Assembly: GCA_024860875.1 (NCBI GenBank)
Contig: JACPSZ010000017.1
Location: 62,001-126,000, forward strand
Length of the DNA: 64,000 nt
Direction: 5' to 3'
Source: Nitrososphaerota archaeon
GTDB lineage: Archaea > Thermoproteota > Nitrososphaeria > Nitrososphaerales > UBA57
In this document: positions 1 to 10,153 of the stretch, piece by piece
How the letters are laid out: each line of letters begins with the position of its first letter
Numbering within the stretch: the stretch's first letter is position 1
The notes under the pieces: model-generated
The model's database searches: none
What the model saw: the letters and a program-made list of their open reading frames with translations, nothing else
What the model was told of the DNA's origin: nothing
Position numbers and translations under genes: made by a program

Positions 1-1193
1 TTCTGCGAGGCTGTCATGTCAGCACTGTTGCCCGCATTGTCGTTGATGATATTCTCATATGGCTTGCCAATCTTGATCGGCTCATAAACTGGCTTACCAG
101 TCTTGGCATCGAGAACGTAGATATGATCGTTCTTTGTAGCAGCTACAACGACCTTCTTCATCTGTCCGTCTATCTGAATATTTGCGAGCATGGTAGACCA
201 ACCAGGTTCATGGCCGTGCATTGCGTGTGTATTTGTTTGATAATACCATCTGAGCTGCCCTGTGTTAAGATCGATGGAAACTATCGAATCTGCAAAGAGA
301 TTCGGCCCTGGCCTTAAAGCCGCATCAAAGCTGTCTGGCGAGCTTCCAGTTCCGAAATATACAGCATTGTCCTCTTCATCCAATGCCATAAGTGTCCAAA
401 GTGCTCCTCCTCCTATCAGATCGCTGGTGCCCCAGTCCCCTGGATACGGATTGATGTTGCCTTTCACAGCATCAAGATGCCAGTTTGGATCCCCACCTGC
501 AGGAGGAACGGAATACCATCTCCACAAGAGATTCCTCGTCTTCAAATCATAGGCTGACAAGAAGCCCCTGCCTCCTCCTTCCTGAGTCGATAACCTGACC
601 AGAAGCTTGTCCTTGAAGACCACTGGTGCATGCTCTCCAAAGTATCTGCCAGTGTTGCCGGGTATGTTGACGCATGTATCAGGAATAGTCCACTGAACCT
701 CCCCAGTCTGCGCGTCAAACGCATAGACGGTGCAGTCCGATGCCATCATGTACAGCGTGCCGTCTTGGTAATGGAGGTCTTTCTGGGACAGAACTGGCCA
801 CCAGTGCTTCTTCCCTTCAAACGCACTCACGTTGACCTGATACTGCCACACCTCGGATCCAGTTTCAAGGTTTAGAGCGATTATCCTATTGTAATATGTT
901 GAAATGTAAAGCAGACCATTAACTATAAGCGGAGATGTCTGCAGACCAAGTGATGGAGCGACATAGGGAATTTTGAAAGGATCCTCGGGCACCTGAAAAA
1001 GCCATTTCAGCTCGAGCCTGTTTATGTTATCCTTGTTGATTACATTCTGAGGATTAAAGTTAGAATTATGGTTGTCATAAGCCGGGTAAAACCAGTTGAA
1101 ACCAGTCTGCTGCTGAGAATAAGCTATTGGAGATGATGTCACCATTGCTACAACGAAGATAGTCAGTCCTAGCACCGCAATCCTAGGCAACAT
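1..1193 (-). CDS. PQQ-dependent dehydrogenase (quinoprotein beta-propeller), C-terminus truncated by window edge
   Basis: Minus-strand open frame from ATG at 1193 to window start (no stop, so absent from ORF track). Signal-like N-terminus MLPRIAVLGLTIFVVAMVTSS, then WFYPAYDNHNSNFNPQNVINKDNINRLELKW and PPAGGDPNW, as in the 5650 paralog. Confidence 0.85.
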   Translation of the reverse strand, partial: MLPRIAVLGLTIFVVAMVTSSPIAYSQQQTGFNWFYPAYDNHNSNFNPQNVINKDNINRLELKWLFQVPEDPFKIPYVAPSLGLQTSPLIVNGLLYISTYYNRIIALNLETGSEVWQYQVNVSAFEGKKHWWPVLSQKDLHYQDGTLYMMASDCTVYAFDAQTGEVQWTIPDTCVNIPGNTGRYFGEHAPVVFKDKLLVRLSTQEGGGRGFLSAYDLKTRNLLWRWYSVPPAGGDPNWHLDAVKGNINPYPGDWGTSDLIGGGALWTLMALDEEDNAVYFGTGSSPDSFDAALRPGPNLFADSIVSIDLNTGQLRWYYQTNTHAMHGHEPGWSTMLANIQIDGQMKKVVVAATKNDHIYVLDAKTGKPVYEPIKIGKPYENIINDNAGNSADMTASQ

Positions 1194-1243
1194 GTGGATC
1201 GTCGCCTTCAGGCAATATTTATCCCTTTTAAACATGATCGTAT

Positions 1244-2470
1244 TTGGAAAGGCAACTCATAATGGTCAACTGGCTTGAAAGGGATCAACTACTGCTGCAG
1301 GCAGCCTACGGGATAAGAGCTTTCATATTCGGCTACCTGAACATCGCATTCACAATTTATATGAGTATTGCAGGGTTAGACTCCATCTCCATTGGTCTGG
1401 TAATTACAGGTGCCATACTCTTTTCTTCCGTACTTTCTGCAGTTGTAGGACTTGCTGCTGACCGCTATGGAAGAAAGAAAATGATCCTTATGCTTGCAGG
1501 AATAGTTTGTGCAGGGGGCATTATGCTTCTGTTTTCTAACAGCATATTCGTTATCATTTTCGTTGCAATATTCGGCCTGTTCGCTGGGGGACCTCCTGCA
1601 GGAAATACCTTTGGAGTGCTCCAACAAGTAATGCTAGCTGATGTAGCGTCTGCAAAATCCCGCAATTCTGCTTTTGCGGTAACATTTCTAATAAGTTCTG
1701 TTTCAGCTGCTGGAGGCTCACTTATGGCCGGATTGCCAGACTTTTACCGGACATTCCCAAACGTTTCGCAGCTTGAGGCGTTCCGCCCCCTCTTCATCAT
1801 CACAGCCGTGCTCGCCGTATTGTACGCCTTGATGCTCCTCCCCGTGAAGGAAGTTAAGCATGAGAGGACCTCCACCAGCATCCTTCCAAAGTCAACCTCA
1901 TTCGTAGCAAAAATTTCTGGGCTTGCGGTAGTCGATGGTTTTGGCACCTCTCTTGTAGCACCGCTGTTGTCATACTGGTTCGCGATAACATATAATGCCC
2001 CTCTTACGGTCATAGGTACCCTGTTCTTCACCGCCAATCTAATCTCAGCGGGGTTCTACTTGCTTGGGCCAAAGGTGGCTGCAAAAATTGGTGTAGTAAG
2101 GGCAATTGTATGGTTGCACATACCCTCCGATATACTTCTTATTCTTCAGCCACTGGCACCTAATTTTGCCATAGCAGCAGCCATACATCTTCTGCGTGCA
2201 ACCACATCCATTGTAGACATTCCCTTAAGGCAGTCGTTCATAATGGGCGTTGCAAGCCCAGAGGAGAGGGCAAGTGTGGGAGGGTTCTCCGCATTTGCTA
2301 GAAACATATCTAGCTCTGCCAGCCCGGCAGTTTCAGGGTACACTATTCAAGTAATTTCAAACGCAATACCGTTCTACCTAAGTGGAACTTTCCAGCTGGC
2401 CAATGATCTGGCGTTCTACCACCTGTTCAAAAATATGAAGCCGCCTGAAGAGGCTAGTACTAATCCCTAA
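1244..2470 (+). CDS. MFS transporter
   Basis: About 12 hydrophobic segments; MFS loop signature GLAADRYGRKKMILM. Confidence 0.85.
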   Translation: MERQLIMVNWLERDQLLLQAAYGIRAFIFGYLNIAFTIYMSIAGLDSISIGLVITGAILFSSVLSAVVGLAADRYGRKKMILMLAGIVCAGGIMLLFSNSIFVIIFVAIFGLFAGGPPAGNTFGVLQQVMLADVASAKSRNSAFAVTFLISSVSAAGGSLMAGLPDFYRTFPNVSQLEAFRPLFIITAVLAVLYALMLLPVKEVKHERTSTSILPKSTSFVAKISGLAVVDGFGTSLVAPLLSYWFAITYNAPLTVIGTLFFTANLISAGFYLLGPKVAAKIGVVRAIVWLHIPSDILLILQPLAPNFAIAAAIHLLRATTSIVDIPLRQSFIMGVASPEERASVGGFSAFARNISSSASPAVSGYTIQVISNAIPFYLSGTFQLANDLAFYHLFKNMKPPEEASTNP

Positions 2471-3539
2471 CTAGGGCACATGCTTTTTCAGGAATCTCTA
2501 GGTAGACTTTGTCCCCAACACTTGCATAAAGCGCTTTTTCGCGTTCCCTGACTACCTTTATCGCCTGACCGCTCAGCATCATTTTGTATTCTACAAGATA
2601 GCCACTATGTGTCACTGCTATTATGGTAGCAGCAAAAACATTCGCCTTGTTATTAGGAGCCTTTAGAAGGTTCAATTGATCAACACGTAAACATAGTTTC
2701 ATATTTTCCCCTTCTTTTGCATCTCCCGATTTGCAGTAAACCCTGCCAAATGGTGCATCAAATACAACGCTACCATTTGTCGCTTCAGCTACTCTGCCGT
2801 ATATTACCGACATACCTGCAAGCAGGACTGCTGTGTATGAGTTGGGAGGATTATCTAAAAGCTCATACGGAGTGCCTGTTGCCAGTACCCTGCCATTTCC
2901 CATTATTACCAGCTCATCACTTAATGAGAGCGCTTCGGTCCTATCATGTGTCACGTAAATTGCAGTTATACCTATACTCTTCTGCAAAAGTTTGAGCTCT
3001 CCCCTCATTTCTTCCCTAAGTGGTGCATCCAAGTTGCTTAGAGGTTCGTCGAATAGAAGCAGTTTTGGATTGTAGACAAGCGACCTTGCAAGTGCAACCC
3101 TCTGCTGCTGTCCCCCGCTAAGATTGGGAGCCAATCTGTCTTCAAGGCCAGAGAGATGTACAAGTTCAAGAACCTCTTTGACCTTTTTGCTTATGTCCTC
3201 TCTGGGCATTTTTCTAATCTTTAGAGGGTATGCGATATTTTCAAAGACTGTCAGATGAGGCCAAATGGCATACGATTGAAAGACCATGCCTATTCCCCTT
3301 CTTTCAGGGGGGACGAAAACCTTGTTAGCAGAAGAGAAGACTACTTCTCCGCCTATTGAGATTTCCCCTTCGTCTGGCTCTTCAATTCCCGCTATGCATC
3401 GGAGCACGGTAGTCTTTCCGCACCCACTCAGACCCAATAATGTGACAAACTTCTGGCTCTTCACGGTGAACGAAACTCCCCTAACCGCTTGAGTTGAGCC
3501 GAAGCTCTTCTTCAGGTTCTTTACTATAGCTTCTGTCAT
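2460..3539 (-). CDS. ABC transporter ATP-binding protein (spermidine/iron/thiamine-type, C-terminal TOBE-like region)
   Basis: Walker A GLSGCGKTT, signature LSGGQQQR, Walker B LLLFDEP, H-loop VTHD. Confidence 0.93.
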   Translation of the reverse strand: MTEAIVKNLKKSFGSTQAVRGVSFTVKSQKFVTLLGLSGCGKTTVLRCIAGIEEPDEGEISIGGEVVFSSANKVFVPPERRGIGMVFQSYAIWPHLTVFENIAYPLKIRKMPREDISKKVKEVLELVHLSGLEDRLAPNLSGGQQQRVALARSLVYNPKLLLFDEPLSNLDAPLREEMRGELKLLQKSIGITAIYVTHDRTEALSLSDELVIMGNGRVLATGTPYELLDNPPNSYTAVLLAGMSVIYGRVAEATNGSVVFDAPFGRVYCKSGDAKEGENMKLCLRVDQLNLLKAPNNKANVFAATIIAVTHSGYLVEYKMMLSGQAIKVVREREKALYASVGDKVYLEIPEKACALVRD

Positions 3540-4508
3540 CTAGTCCAAACCAGCCTGCCTGTAAGCCGCAACGAACTTCTCCACCTGCTTGACCTCCTCT
3601 ATATTTGGGAATATCGTCATGCCTTTTGATAACGGCGAGCTTATCCAGTAGCTCGATTGTATACCCACCCTTGCAGGAACCATACCCTCCTTTGTCTCTC
3701 CAAGCTTGGACTGCCATTCTTTTGAGAGTATGAAATCGACAAAAAGCTTGGCGACATTTAAATGAGTCGAATTTTTAATGATTGAAATGGATCTTAGAAT
3801 TGCTGTCGGAGGCACATCACGCAGGAAAAACGGCTCTATTCCTCCAGCCTCTTTCAAGCTTTCAGTCCTTAGGGCCCCGGGGAAAGAAATCGCATGTTTC
3901 CCGTTTTTAGTTGCGTCCTTCATATGGTGCAGGCAATCGTAGGTTTTAGGCCTCACATCTGCTGCAAGTTTTTTCAGAAAAACATTCCACTGTCTCTCAT
4001 CAATAGTCCTGAGGAGGCTTGCTAAGAAGAATATCCCAAGAAGACCTTCAACCCTTCTAGTCAATGATTGCATGGCTACCATCCCCCTCCACTTTTTATC
4101 CGTAAGATCGTCGATGGTCTTTGGAAGCTCCTCTTCGTGAACCACAGCAGTGCTGTACATAAGCCCTGTAGGCTCCAAAGCGAATGCCGCTCCACCATGC
4201 TCGTAATAATTTGGAGGGTACATAGAGAGTTCTGGAGAATCGTACTTCTGCAGGAAGCCGTCCATTTCAAGCTGCATAAGTGAGTATTGGGGGAGTACGA
4301 CAACATCGGCAGAAGGGATCCCCGCTTTGATTTCTGCCCTGATCTTTTCTGCGATAGGTACTGGATGACCGCTAAGATACGTTATATGAAAGTTCTGTTC
4401 CTTGTACTTCCCTCTGAAAGACGCGATCAGTGAACTTAAAACCCCAGGCAGAGCGGCGTATATGACGAGCTGCCCTTCCTTACTTGCATCTCCAAGAATT
4501 TTAGACAT
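3540..4508 (-). CDS. Extracellular-solute-binding-fold protein (Fe3+/thiamine family) without a signal peptide
   Basis: EGQLVIYAALPGVLSSLIASFRGKY...; adjacent to ABC ATPase; N-terminus MSKILGDASKEG is not a signal peptide; paralog of 57005..57952. Confidence 0.8.
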   Translation of the reverse strand: MSKILGDASKEGQLVIYAALPGVLSSLIASFRGKYKEQNFHITYLSGHPVPIAEKIRAEIKAGIPSADVVVLPQYSLMQLEMDGFLQKYDSPELSMYPPNYYEHGGAAFALEPTGLMYSTAVVHEEELPKTIDDLTDKKWRGMVAMQSLTRRVEGLLGIFFLASLLRTIDERQWNVFLKKLAADVRPKTYDCLHHMKDATKNGKHAISFPGALRTESLKEAGGIEPFFLRDVPPTAILRSISIIKNSTHLNVAKLFVDFILSKEWQSKLGETKEGMVPARVGIQSSYWISSPLSKGMTIFPNIEEVKQVEKFVAAYRQAGLD

Positions 4509-4664
4509 CTCTACTACCTATTGGGTTGATCGCTGTTGAGAAGAGATTCACAAACCAGATTTTTTATACTTATGTATTGTGTAAGAATTAATCTCAAGTG
4601 TTAGATTATTCATAAGGTAGAGTTAAATTCCTTCAGTAGCAACAACGACTAGTCTTACAGAACC

Positions 4665-4684
4665 TTATTAGGCAAGCCTAATAA
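4665..4684. promoter_or_regulatory. Palindrome TTATTAGGC-AA-GCCTAATAA, DtxR/MntR-family-like operator candidate
   Basis: Perfect 9-bp inverted repeat with 2-nt spacer upstream of the SBP/ABC genes; resembles TTAGGnnnnCCTAA-type metalloregulator boxes. Confidence 0.5.
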
Positions 4685-4844
4685 TTCTCGAATTCTAAAC
4701 TCCATATCGGTGCAGAAGGTAACGAGGTTCCCATCTGCGACAAGTTGCCCTCCTTATAGCACTTAGTGCCTTCCTCCCAATCGGCTTTTTTGTAGCGGGG
4801 GGTGGTTGATCCTAATTGCTTGGAGAATAGCAAATTTCGATAAA

Positions 4845-5567
4845 TTAGAATGATGCACTTAACGGCACCTCGTTTACAACATACGCAGTATAGAGTGCGT
4901 CAGAAATGCTCCATAGAACATCGTTCTTGAAGGATACGGCGTCTATTGCACGCTTCTGCAGCTCTGCAGCATCGCAGTATCTTACTGCTATGTCCAATGC
5001 TATGTTGCTGTCTCTTTTAGTCTGAATTAGCCTTGATCTAAAGTATCCAAGGCCCTCTGACTTTACCCAGCGGTAGTGCTTCTCGAAGGCTTTGACCCTC
5101 TCAGCCAAAGCTTCGTAGAACAGATCGGAAAGAGATGCTGCAACTGATTCAACCCAATGCCTAGTCCTTGCAAAGTTCACGTATGAGTCTACGGAGAAAC
5201 GCACTCCAGGCAGAAACCTTGCAGAGATCATGTCGTCCTTGGGAATTCCAGCGGCTTCCCCGAGCTTTAACCATCCAGTTATCCCGCCTTCAACCTTTCC
5301 GTAGCCGTCATGCTCGAGTATCCTCGAAATCCAGAACCTCCTAACTTCAGGTATGGGACAATTGGAGATTATCGCAGCATCCTTCATCGGTATATTCAGC
5401 TGATAATAGAACATGTTCACTATCCATGCCCTTACCTGTGTCTTCGTGAGTTTGCCTTCGAACATCATCCTGTTGAACGGATGCTTTGTGTGGAACCTCT
5501 CGTTCCCTTCTCCTCTAAGCTTTTGGATGAAGGTTTCCCTGTCAAGAGGGCTTCTTGCATAATTCAT
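4845..5567 (-). CDS. pqqC: Pyrroloquinoline-quinone synthase PqqC
   Basis: Strong PqqC-like motifs: HPFNRMMFEGKLTKTQVRAWIVNMFYYQLNIPMKDAAIISNCP, HDGYGKVEGGITGWLKLGEAAG, PGVRFSVDSYVNFAR, RSRLIQTKRDSNIAL. Confidence 0.9.
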   Translation of the reverse strand: MNYARSPLDRETFIQKLRGEGNERFHTKHPFNRMMFEGKLTKTQVRAWIVNMFYYQLNIPMKDAAIISNCPIPEVRRFWISRILEHDGYGKVEGGITGWLKLGEAAGIPKDDMISARFLPGVRFSVDSYVNFARTRHWVESVAASLSDLFYEALAERVKAFEKHYRWVKSEGLGYFRSRLIQTKRDSNIALDIAVRYCDAAELQKRAIDAVSFKNDVLWSISDALYTAYVVNEVPLSASF

Positions 5568-5649
5568 TCGTGCCCTAGCATTAACAGTTATGCTATATGG
5601 CTTTTTGTGCTGAACCCTTAAATATAGTCGTAAGATTAAGCGCTCTTTA

Positions 5650-7569
5650 ATGCACAGGCACAGTCTGCTCTATGCCTCTCTTGTTTTGGTGCTGATCTTT
5701 GGAGCCGCGTTTATTGGGACGTTTATAGGAGCAAATTACGCTTTTGGACAGAGGCAACAGGTGGATAGAGGGTTTAGCTGGGCTTACCCCGCTTATGACA
5801 AACTTGCGACGAACTTTAACCCTCAAACGGCACTGACGAAGGATAACATTGCGCGCGTATCTGATGTCTGGACAACTGCATTTCCAATCCCGCCGCCCAT
5901 AGCAGGAATAGAGCCTCTAACGGGCTCTTCAGCCATGCCCATCGTAGTTGGAGGCGTAGTATACTTCCCCGTTAACTACATGACAATATTCGCGCATCAG
6001 GCAGAAACTGGAAACCCGCTCTGGAGCTATTCGTATCCTGTCAACATGACAGATGTCGTTGAAAAGATACCTGAAATTAGGCCGTACCAATCAGGCCTGC
6101 TCAATGGGCTAAGCTACTATAACGGAGATATTTACATGCCACTGGCAGACTGCAGTATCGCAATTCTTGATGCTTTGATAGGCACTCCAAAGTTTCTTGG
6201 GGATTTGGCTCAAGGCAGGATGTGCCAGAACGTACCTGGCAACGCAGGCCATTATACGGGCCAGATGCTCTACGGCCCCGTATTTTATGAGAAGGGTAGC
6301 ATGCTGATAACTGGCACAGGAGTAAGCGGAAGGGCGGATTCGGGGAGAGGCTTTGTTGCTGGTTTTGACTTGACCACAGGAAAACTGCTGTGGAGGTTCT
6401 TCCTTATGCCTCCAGCAGGAGGAGATCCTAACTGGACCATTCAATACAAAGGAAAGGGTAATGTTGACCCAGTAGCAGGAGACTGGGGAGATTCAAAAGG
6501 AGTAGGAGTAGGAGTAGGCTTTGGTGCTTGGGCCGTGGATGAAGAAACTGGAATTGTGTATGTTGGTACTTCCGCACCAGCACCATATTATGATGCTACA
6601 GGGAGACCAGGGCCGAACCTCTTTTCGTCGTCAATACTAGCGCTTGATGCGAAGACTGGAGAGCTAAAGTGGTATTATCAAACGTCTTCTCATGACCTTG
6701 CTGGTCATGGGTGTGCTTGGAATGTCGCTCTGGGTAAGATTGGAGATAGGAAAGTTGTCTTCAAGGGATGCGCAAATGGGAAGGTGTACGCGCTTGATGC
6801 GGCTAATGGACAACTTATCTGGAGTTTCACGCCTCCAAGCGTCAAATATGTTAATGTCCCATCTTCAAGTGTGAATAACAATAACAAAAAATGGGCAGTC
6901 GAGCCCTCGATAGACGCTTACTGGCAGTGCCCAGGCATAACTGGTGCAATCGAAGGTGACATTGCTGTAGCCTACAACAAGGTGTATTTTGTTACTTACA
7001 GCTTCTGCGACTATCTGAAACCATCATCAGTAAATCCTTCTGACCTTGATTCGTTCGGAGCTCAAGCGGTTGAAACGCCATTGGAAATCGTGAAGAATTC
7101 TACCGTCTATGCAATCGATGCGTCTACAGGGAAGATGCAGTGGACTTTCGAGATTCCAGACGTTCCTCACAGAGGAGGGATTATAGCTAGCGGTGATATG
7201 GTATTCTTAGGCAGCATTGACGGTAATATATACGCGCTAAAATCGGATACTGGGGAGATCGCGTACAAGAAGTTCTTTGGAACTCCGTTGGGCTTGCCAC
7301 CAACGATCGCTGCTGATGCCAAAGGCATAGTTTCAATGTTCCAAGTCGTAGGAGGGTTGCAGGACAGGTGGAATATCCCTGTATCTGGTATTGTAGTAAT
7401 ATTGAAACATAAAAACGCCGCAATTCCACCCTCAGCTCCCGCACAGCAGGCAGATCAGCTTGGCGGATCTTTACAGCTGCCCATGGATCTACTCATTCCT
7501 ATTATGGCCGTAGTCGTCGTGCTGGTACTCTTTGGAGTCCTAGCTATGCGCAGAAAGAACAAGAAGTAA
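5650..7569 (+). CDS. PQQ-dependent dehydrogenase, N-terminal signal/anchor and C-terminal TM anchor
   Basis: Propeller repeats (YALDAANGQLIWSF, YAIDASTGKMQWTF), PPAGGDPNW; C-terminal LLIPIMAVVVVLVLFGVLAMRRKNKK. Confidence 0.9.
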   Translation: MHRHSLLYASLVLVLIFGAAFIGTFIGANYAFGQRQQVDRGFSWAYPAYDKLATNFNPQTALTKDNIARVSDVWTTAFPIPPPIAGIEPLTGSSAMPIVVGGVVYFPVNYMTIFAHQAETGNPLWSYSYPVNMTDVVEKIPEIRPYQSGLLNGLSYYNGDIYMPLADCSIAILDALIGTPKFLGDLAQGRMCQNVPGNAGHYTGQMLYGPVFYEKGSMLITGTGVSGRADSGRGFVAGFDLTTGKLLWRFFLMPPAGGDPNWTIQYKGKGNVDPVAGDWGDSKGVGVGVGFGAWAVDEETGIVYVGTSAPAPYYDATGRPGPNLFSSSILALDAKTGELKWYYQTSSHDLAGHGCAWNVALGKIGDRKVVFKGCANGKVYALDAANGQLIWSFTPPSVKYVNVPSSSVNNNNKKWAVEPSIDAYWQCPGITGAIEGDIAVAYNKVYFVTYSFCDYLKPSSVNPSDLDSFGAQAVETPLEIVKNSTVYAIDASTGKMQWTFEIPDVPHRGGIIASGDMVFLGSIDGNIYALKSDTGEIAYKKFFGTPLGLPPTIAADAKGIVSMFQVVGGLQDRWNIPVSGIVVILKHKNAAIPPSAPAQQADQLGGSLQLPMDLLIPIMAVVVVLVLFGVLAMRRKNKK

Positions 7570-10098
7570 TTACTTTAGCTTGATTTCGAGAAGGTCCAGC
7601 CTATCGCGCAGCTTTCGGTTATCTTCCTTCAACTTATCAAGGTCGTCGCGTAGAGCCTTGAACTCCTGAGTCCTATCCCTGTCCTCGCGAATCTTTTTCA
7701 TGGCCTCTTTGGCCCTGCGCTTCACTCTTCCTTCCAATTCCCTGTCAACGAGTTTCTGCAGTTCGCTTAGCGACCTAGTGTCCCTGAACTCCTCTATGGA
7801 TGCAATGGCGTAAATCTTGACCCTCCACCAGTAGTCGTACAGCAGATTATGCAGAAAGTCCAGAACGTTGGGCTTGCCTCTTGCAAGCCTTCCAAGTATT
7901 CCTACTGCAGCTTCGCGAGCCTTCTGCGGTTTCCCGTACTTGCCCCATTCCATAGCTATGGGTATGGCTCTTTCGTCGCGAAGAGCGTCGAAGCCCTGAA
8001 ATGCACCTACCCTGATGGTTTCGTTGAACGACTCCTTCTCAAGAACCTTCTTCAGAGCGTCAAACGCCTTCTGCGACCTTGTTTTGCCCAGAGACGTTGC
8101 AGTTTCCATCTCCACAAAATAGCTCTCGTCATGCTTGAGAACCTTGATTAGAGCGTAAGCAGCCTCATCGTCCCTGAATTCTCCCAAAGCCTTAACAACG
8201 CCTCTTCTAGCTTTCGGATGTTTTACCGAGAGGCACTGCAATAGCGCTTTGAGAGCGACCTTAGAACGAATCTGGCCCAATGCCTGAGCAATCCTCGATT
8301 GGACGGCCCAGAATTTTTCCATAAGGAAGGCAGACTTTAGCTCATCAACCACGTCTTGAGTGCCCAACTTTGCAAGCTCCTGCACAACTCTTATCCTTTC
8401 AATCGGTGCTGGGCTTTCTTTCAGAATCTTCAGCAGCATTTCTTTTGGCCTTGCGAATTCAAGCGTCTTGAGTATCCAGTTAGAAGGATCGAACTCTACC
8501 GCACTCGGAGCTTCATTCATAGGGAATAGGAATGTTTGTTGCTTCTCCTTTAGGTCTATGCGGTGAACCCTTCTCTTTCTTGCAGTGATTGCAATTTCAA
8601 TTGGGAGCATGAAGACTGGAGTTTCCCCGTTTGTGGACTGGTTCTGATTTACAGTCACCTTTGCAGTCTTCGAACTTTCGTTCCATTCATAGCTTACCTT
8701 GAATTCAGGGTAGCCAGACTTTTTGAACCACTGATCGAAGAACGGCTCAAGGTTTCTTCCCGTAGCCTCCTCTATCGCCCTGCGAAAGTCTTCAGTAGTT
8801 ACATTCTGCATTTTGTGCTTTTGGACGTAATGCCTTATCGCCCTCCAAAATTGGTTGTCGCCGAGAACGAACCTCAGCATGTGCAATATCAGAGCGGCTT
8901 TGTTGTAGAGGTGCCTGTCGAAGAGCTCCACGGAGTCTTCGTAGACGTTAGTGACTATCGGCCTTCTATAACGCTCCCTGTCTTCTCCAAAGTACTCTTC
9001 TGCTTCGAGCAGCATCTTATATGCGAATTCGTCGCTGCCGAGGTGATGTTCATGGTAAAGCGCTTCAAAATACGTTGCAAAGCCTTCGTTCAGCCAAGCG
9101 TTGGCCCAGTCCCTGCAGGTTATCAGATCGCCGAACCACTGGTGTGCGAGCTCATGGGCGAGCAATTCGTCGCTGTTGTAGTCAATCATGGCCCTCTTGT
9201 CAAGCAGGCAGGAATCCGTTAGCGTAGTTGCGTTCGTATTCTCCATTCCTCCAAAGATGAAGTCAGCGACCGTCACCTGCGAATACTTAGGATAAGGGTA
9301 CTTCAAACCAAGGCTCTTGCTGAAGAACTTCATCATGTCTGGCGTATTTACAAAGGTTCTCTTGGCGTCCTCCTCCCTTCCCTTCGGAACGTAATATATT
9401 ATTGGTATCCCATCGTAGCTATCTTTCAGCTCGGAGAATTCTCCAGCAACTAGTGAAATCAGGTATACAGAATGCGGTATTTCGTGCGACCAGTGGGATG
9501 TTTTTGTCCCATTCTTGTTAATCTTCTGCGATACAAGTTTCCCGTTTGATACTGCAACGAACTTCTTTGGAACTGTTGCTATTACCTCGCTGGTCACCTT
9601 TACATTCGGATCATCAATTGAGGGAAACCAGAAGCGAGATTCGTCAGATTCGCCTTGCGTCCAAGCCTGAATAGGTCTGTTTGGGTATTCCTTGTCTGGA
9701 TAGTTGAAGAAGATGCCCCTTCTGGGCGTGCAAGAATATTCGATATTGATTGTGAATTTTTCCCCCTCTTTCATTTCCCTTCCTAGGCTTACAGATAATT
9801 TGCCATACGTCTGGCTGAACCTCAGATTCGTTCTCCCGAATTTCACGCTTTTGATGTGGAGTTCAACTGCATCAAAATCAACAGCAGAGACTCCAGAAAC
9901 TTTTGCACGAAACTGTGTAGAGACCTTTCCGTAAAGTTTCTTGTTTTTGAAATCTGGTTTTACTTCGAGTTTTACATGCTCAGCTTGGACTAGGGTATCG
10001 CGGGCGTAATGCTCTGTAGCACTGGGGAATGCAAATGTACTATGAACCGCATCTGCCATGCCGCAGTTTCCAACAACGCTGTCCTTCATGCTATACAC
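7570..10098 (-). CDS. M1-family aminopeptidase with C-terminal HEAT repeats
   Basis: HELAHQWFGDLITCRDWANAWLNEGFATYFEALY zinc site, GGMENTNATTLTD; C-terminal HEAT-like helices. Confidence 0.92.
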   Translation of the reverse strand: MYSMKDSVVGNCGMADAVHSTFAFPSATEHYARDTLVQAEHVKLEVKPDFKNKKLYGKVSTQFRAKVSGVSAVDFDAVELHIKSVKFGRTNLRFSQTYGKLSVSLGREMKEGEKFTINIEYSCTPRRGIFFNYPDKEYPNRPIQAWTQGESDESRFWFPSIDDPNVKVTSEVIATVPKKFVAVSNGKLVSQKINKNGTKTSHWSHEIPHSVYLISLVAGEFSELKDSYDGIPIIYYVPKGREEDAKRTFVNTPDMMKFFSKSLGLKYPYPKYSQVTVADFIFGGMENTNATTLTDSCLLDKRAMIDYNSDELLAHELAHQWFGDLITCRDWANAWLNEGFATYFEALYHEHHLGSDEFAYKMLLEAEEYFGEDRERYRRPIVTNVYEDSVELFDRHLYNKAALILHMLRFVLGDNQFWRAIRHYVQKHKMQNVTTEDFRRAIEEATGRNLEPFFDQWFKKSGYPEFKVSYEWNESSKTAKVTVNQNQSTNGETPVFMLPIEIAITARKRRVHRIDLKEKQQTFLFPMNEAPSAVEFDPSNWILKTLEFARPKEMLLKILKESPAPIERIRVVQELAKLGTQDVVDELKSAFLMEKFWAVQSRIAQALGQIRSKVALKALLQCLSVKHPKARRGVVKALGEFRDDEAAYALIKVLKHDESYFVEMETATSLGKTRSQKAFDALKKVLEKESFNETIRVGAFQGFDALRDERAIPIAMEWGKYGKPQKAREAAVGILGRLARGKPNVLDFLHNLLYDYWWRVKIYAIASIEEFRDTRSLSELQKLVDRELEGRVKRRAKEAMKKIREDRDRTQEFKALRDDLDKLKEDNRKLRDRLDLLEIKLK

Positions 10099-10153
10099 TG
10101 AATTGTTAGGAGTCTCTACCGGTTTGAGTATATATACATCGACTTTCTCTTAG

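Noticed and set aside
8563-9222. 219-aa plus-strand ORF
   Set aside because: Lies antisense to the M1 aminopeptidase, which has clear motifs; shadow ORF.
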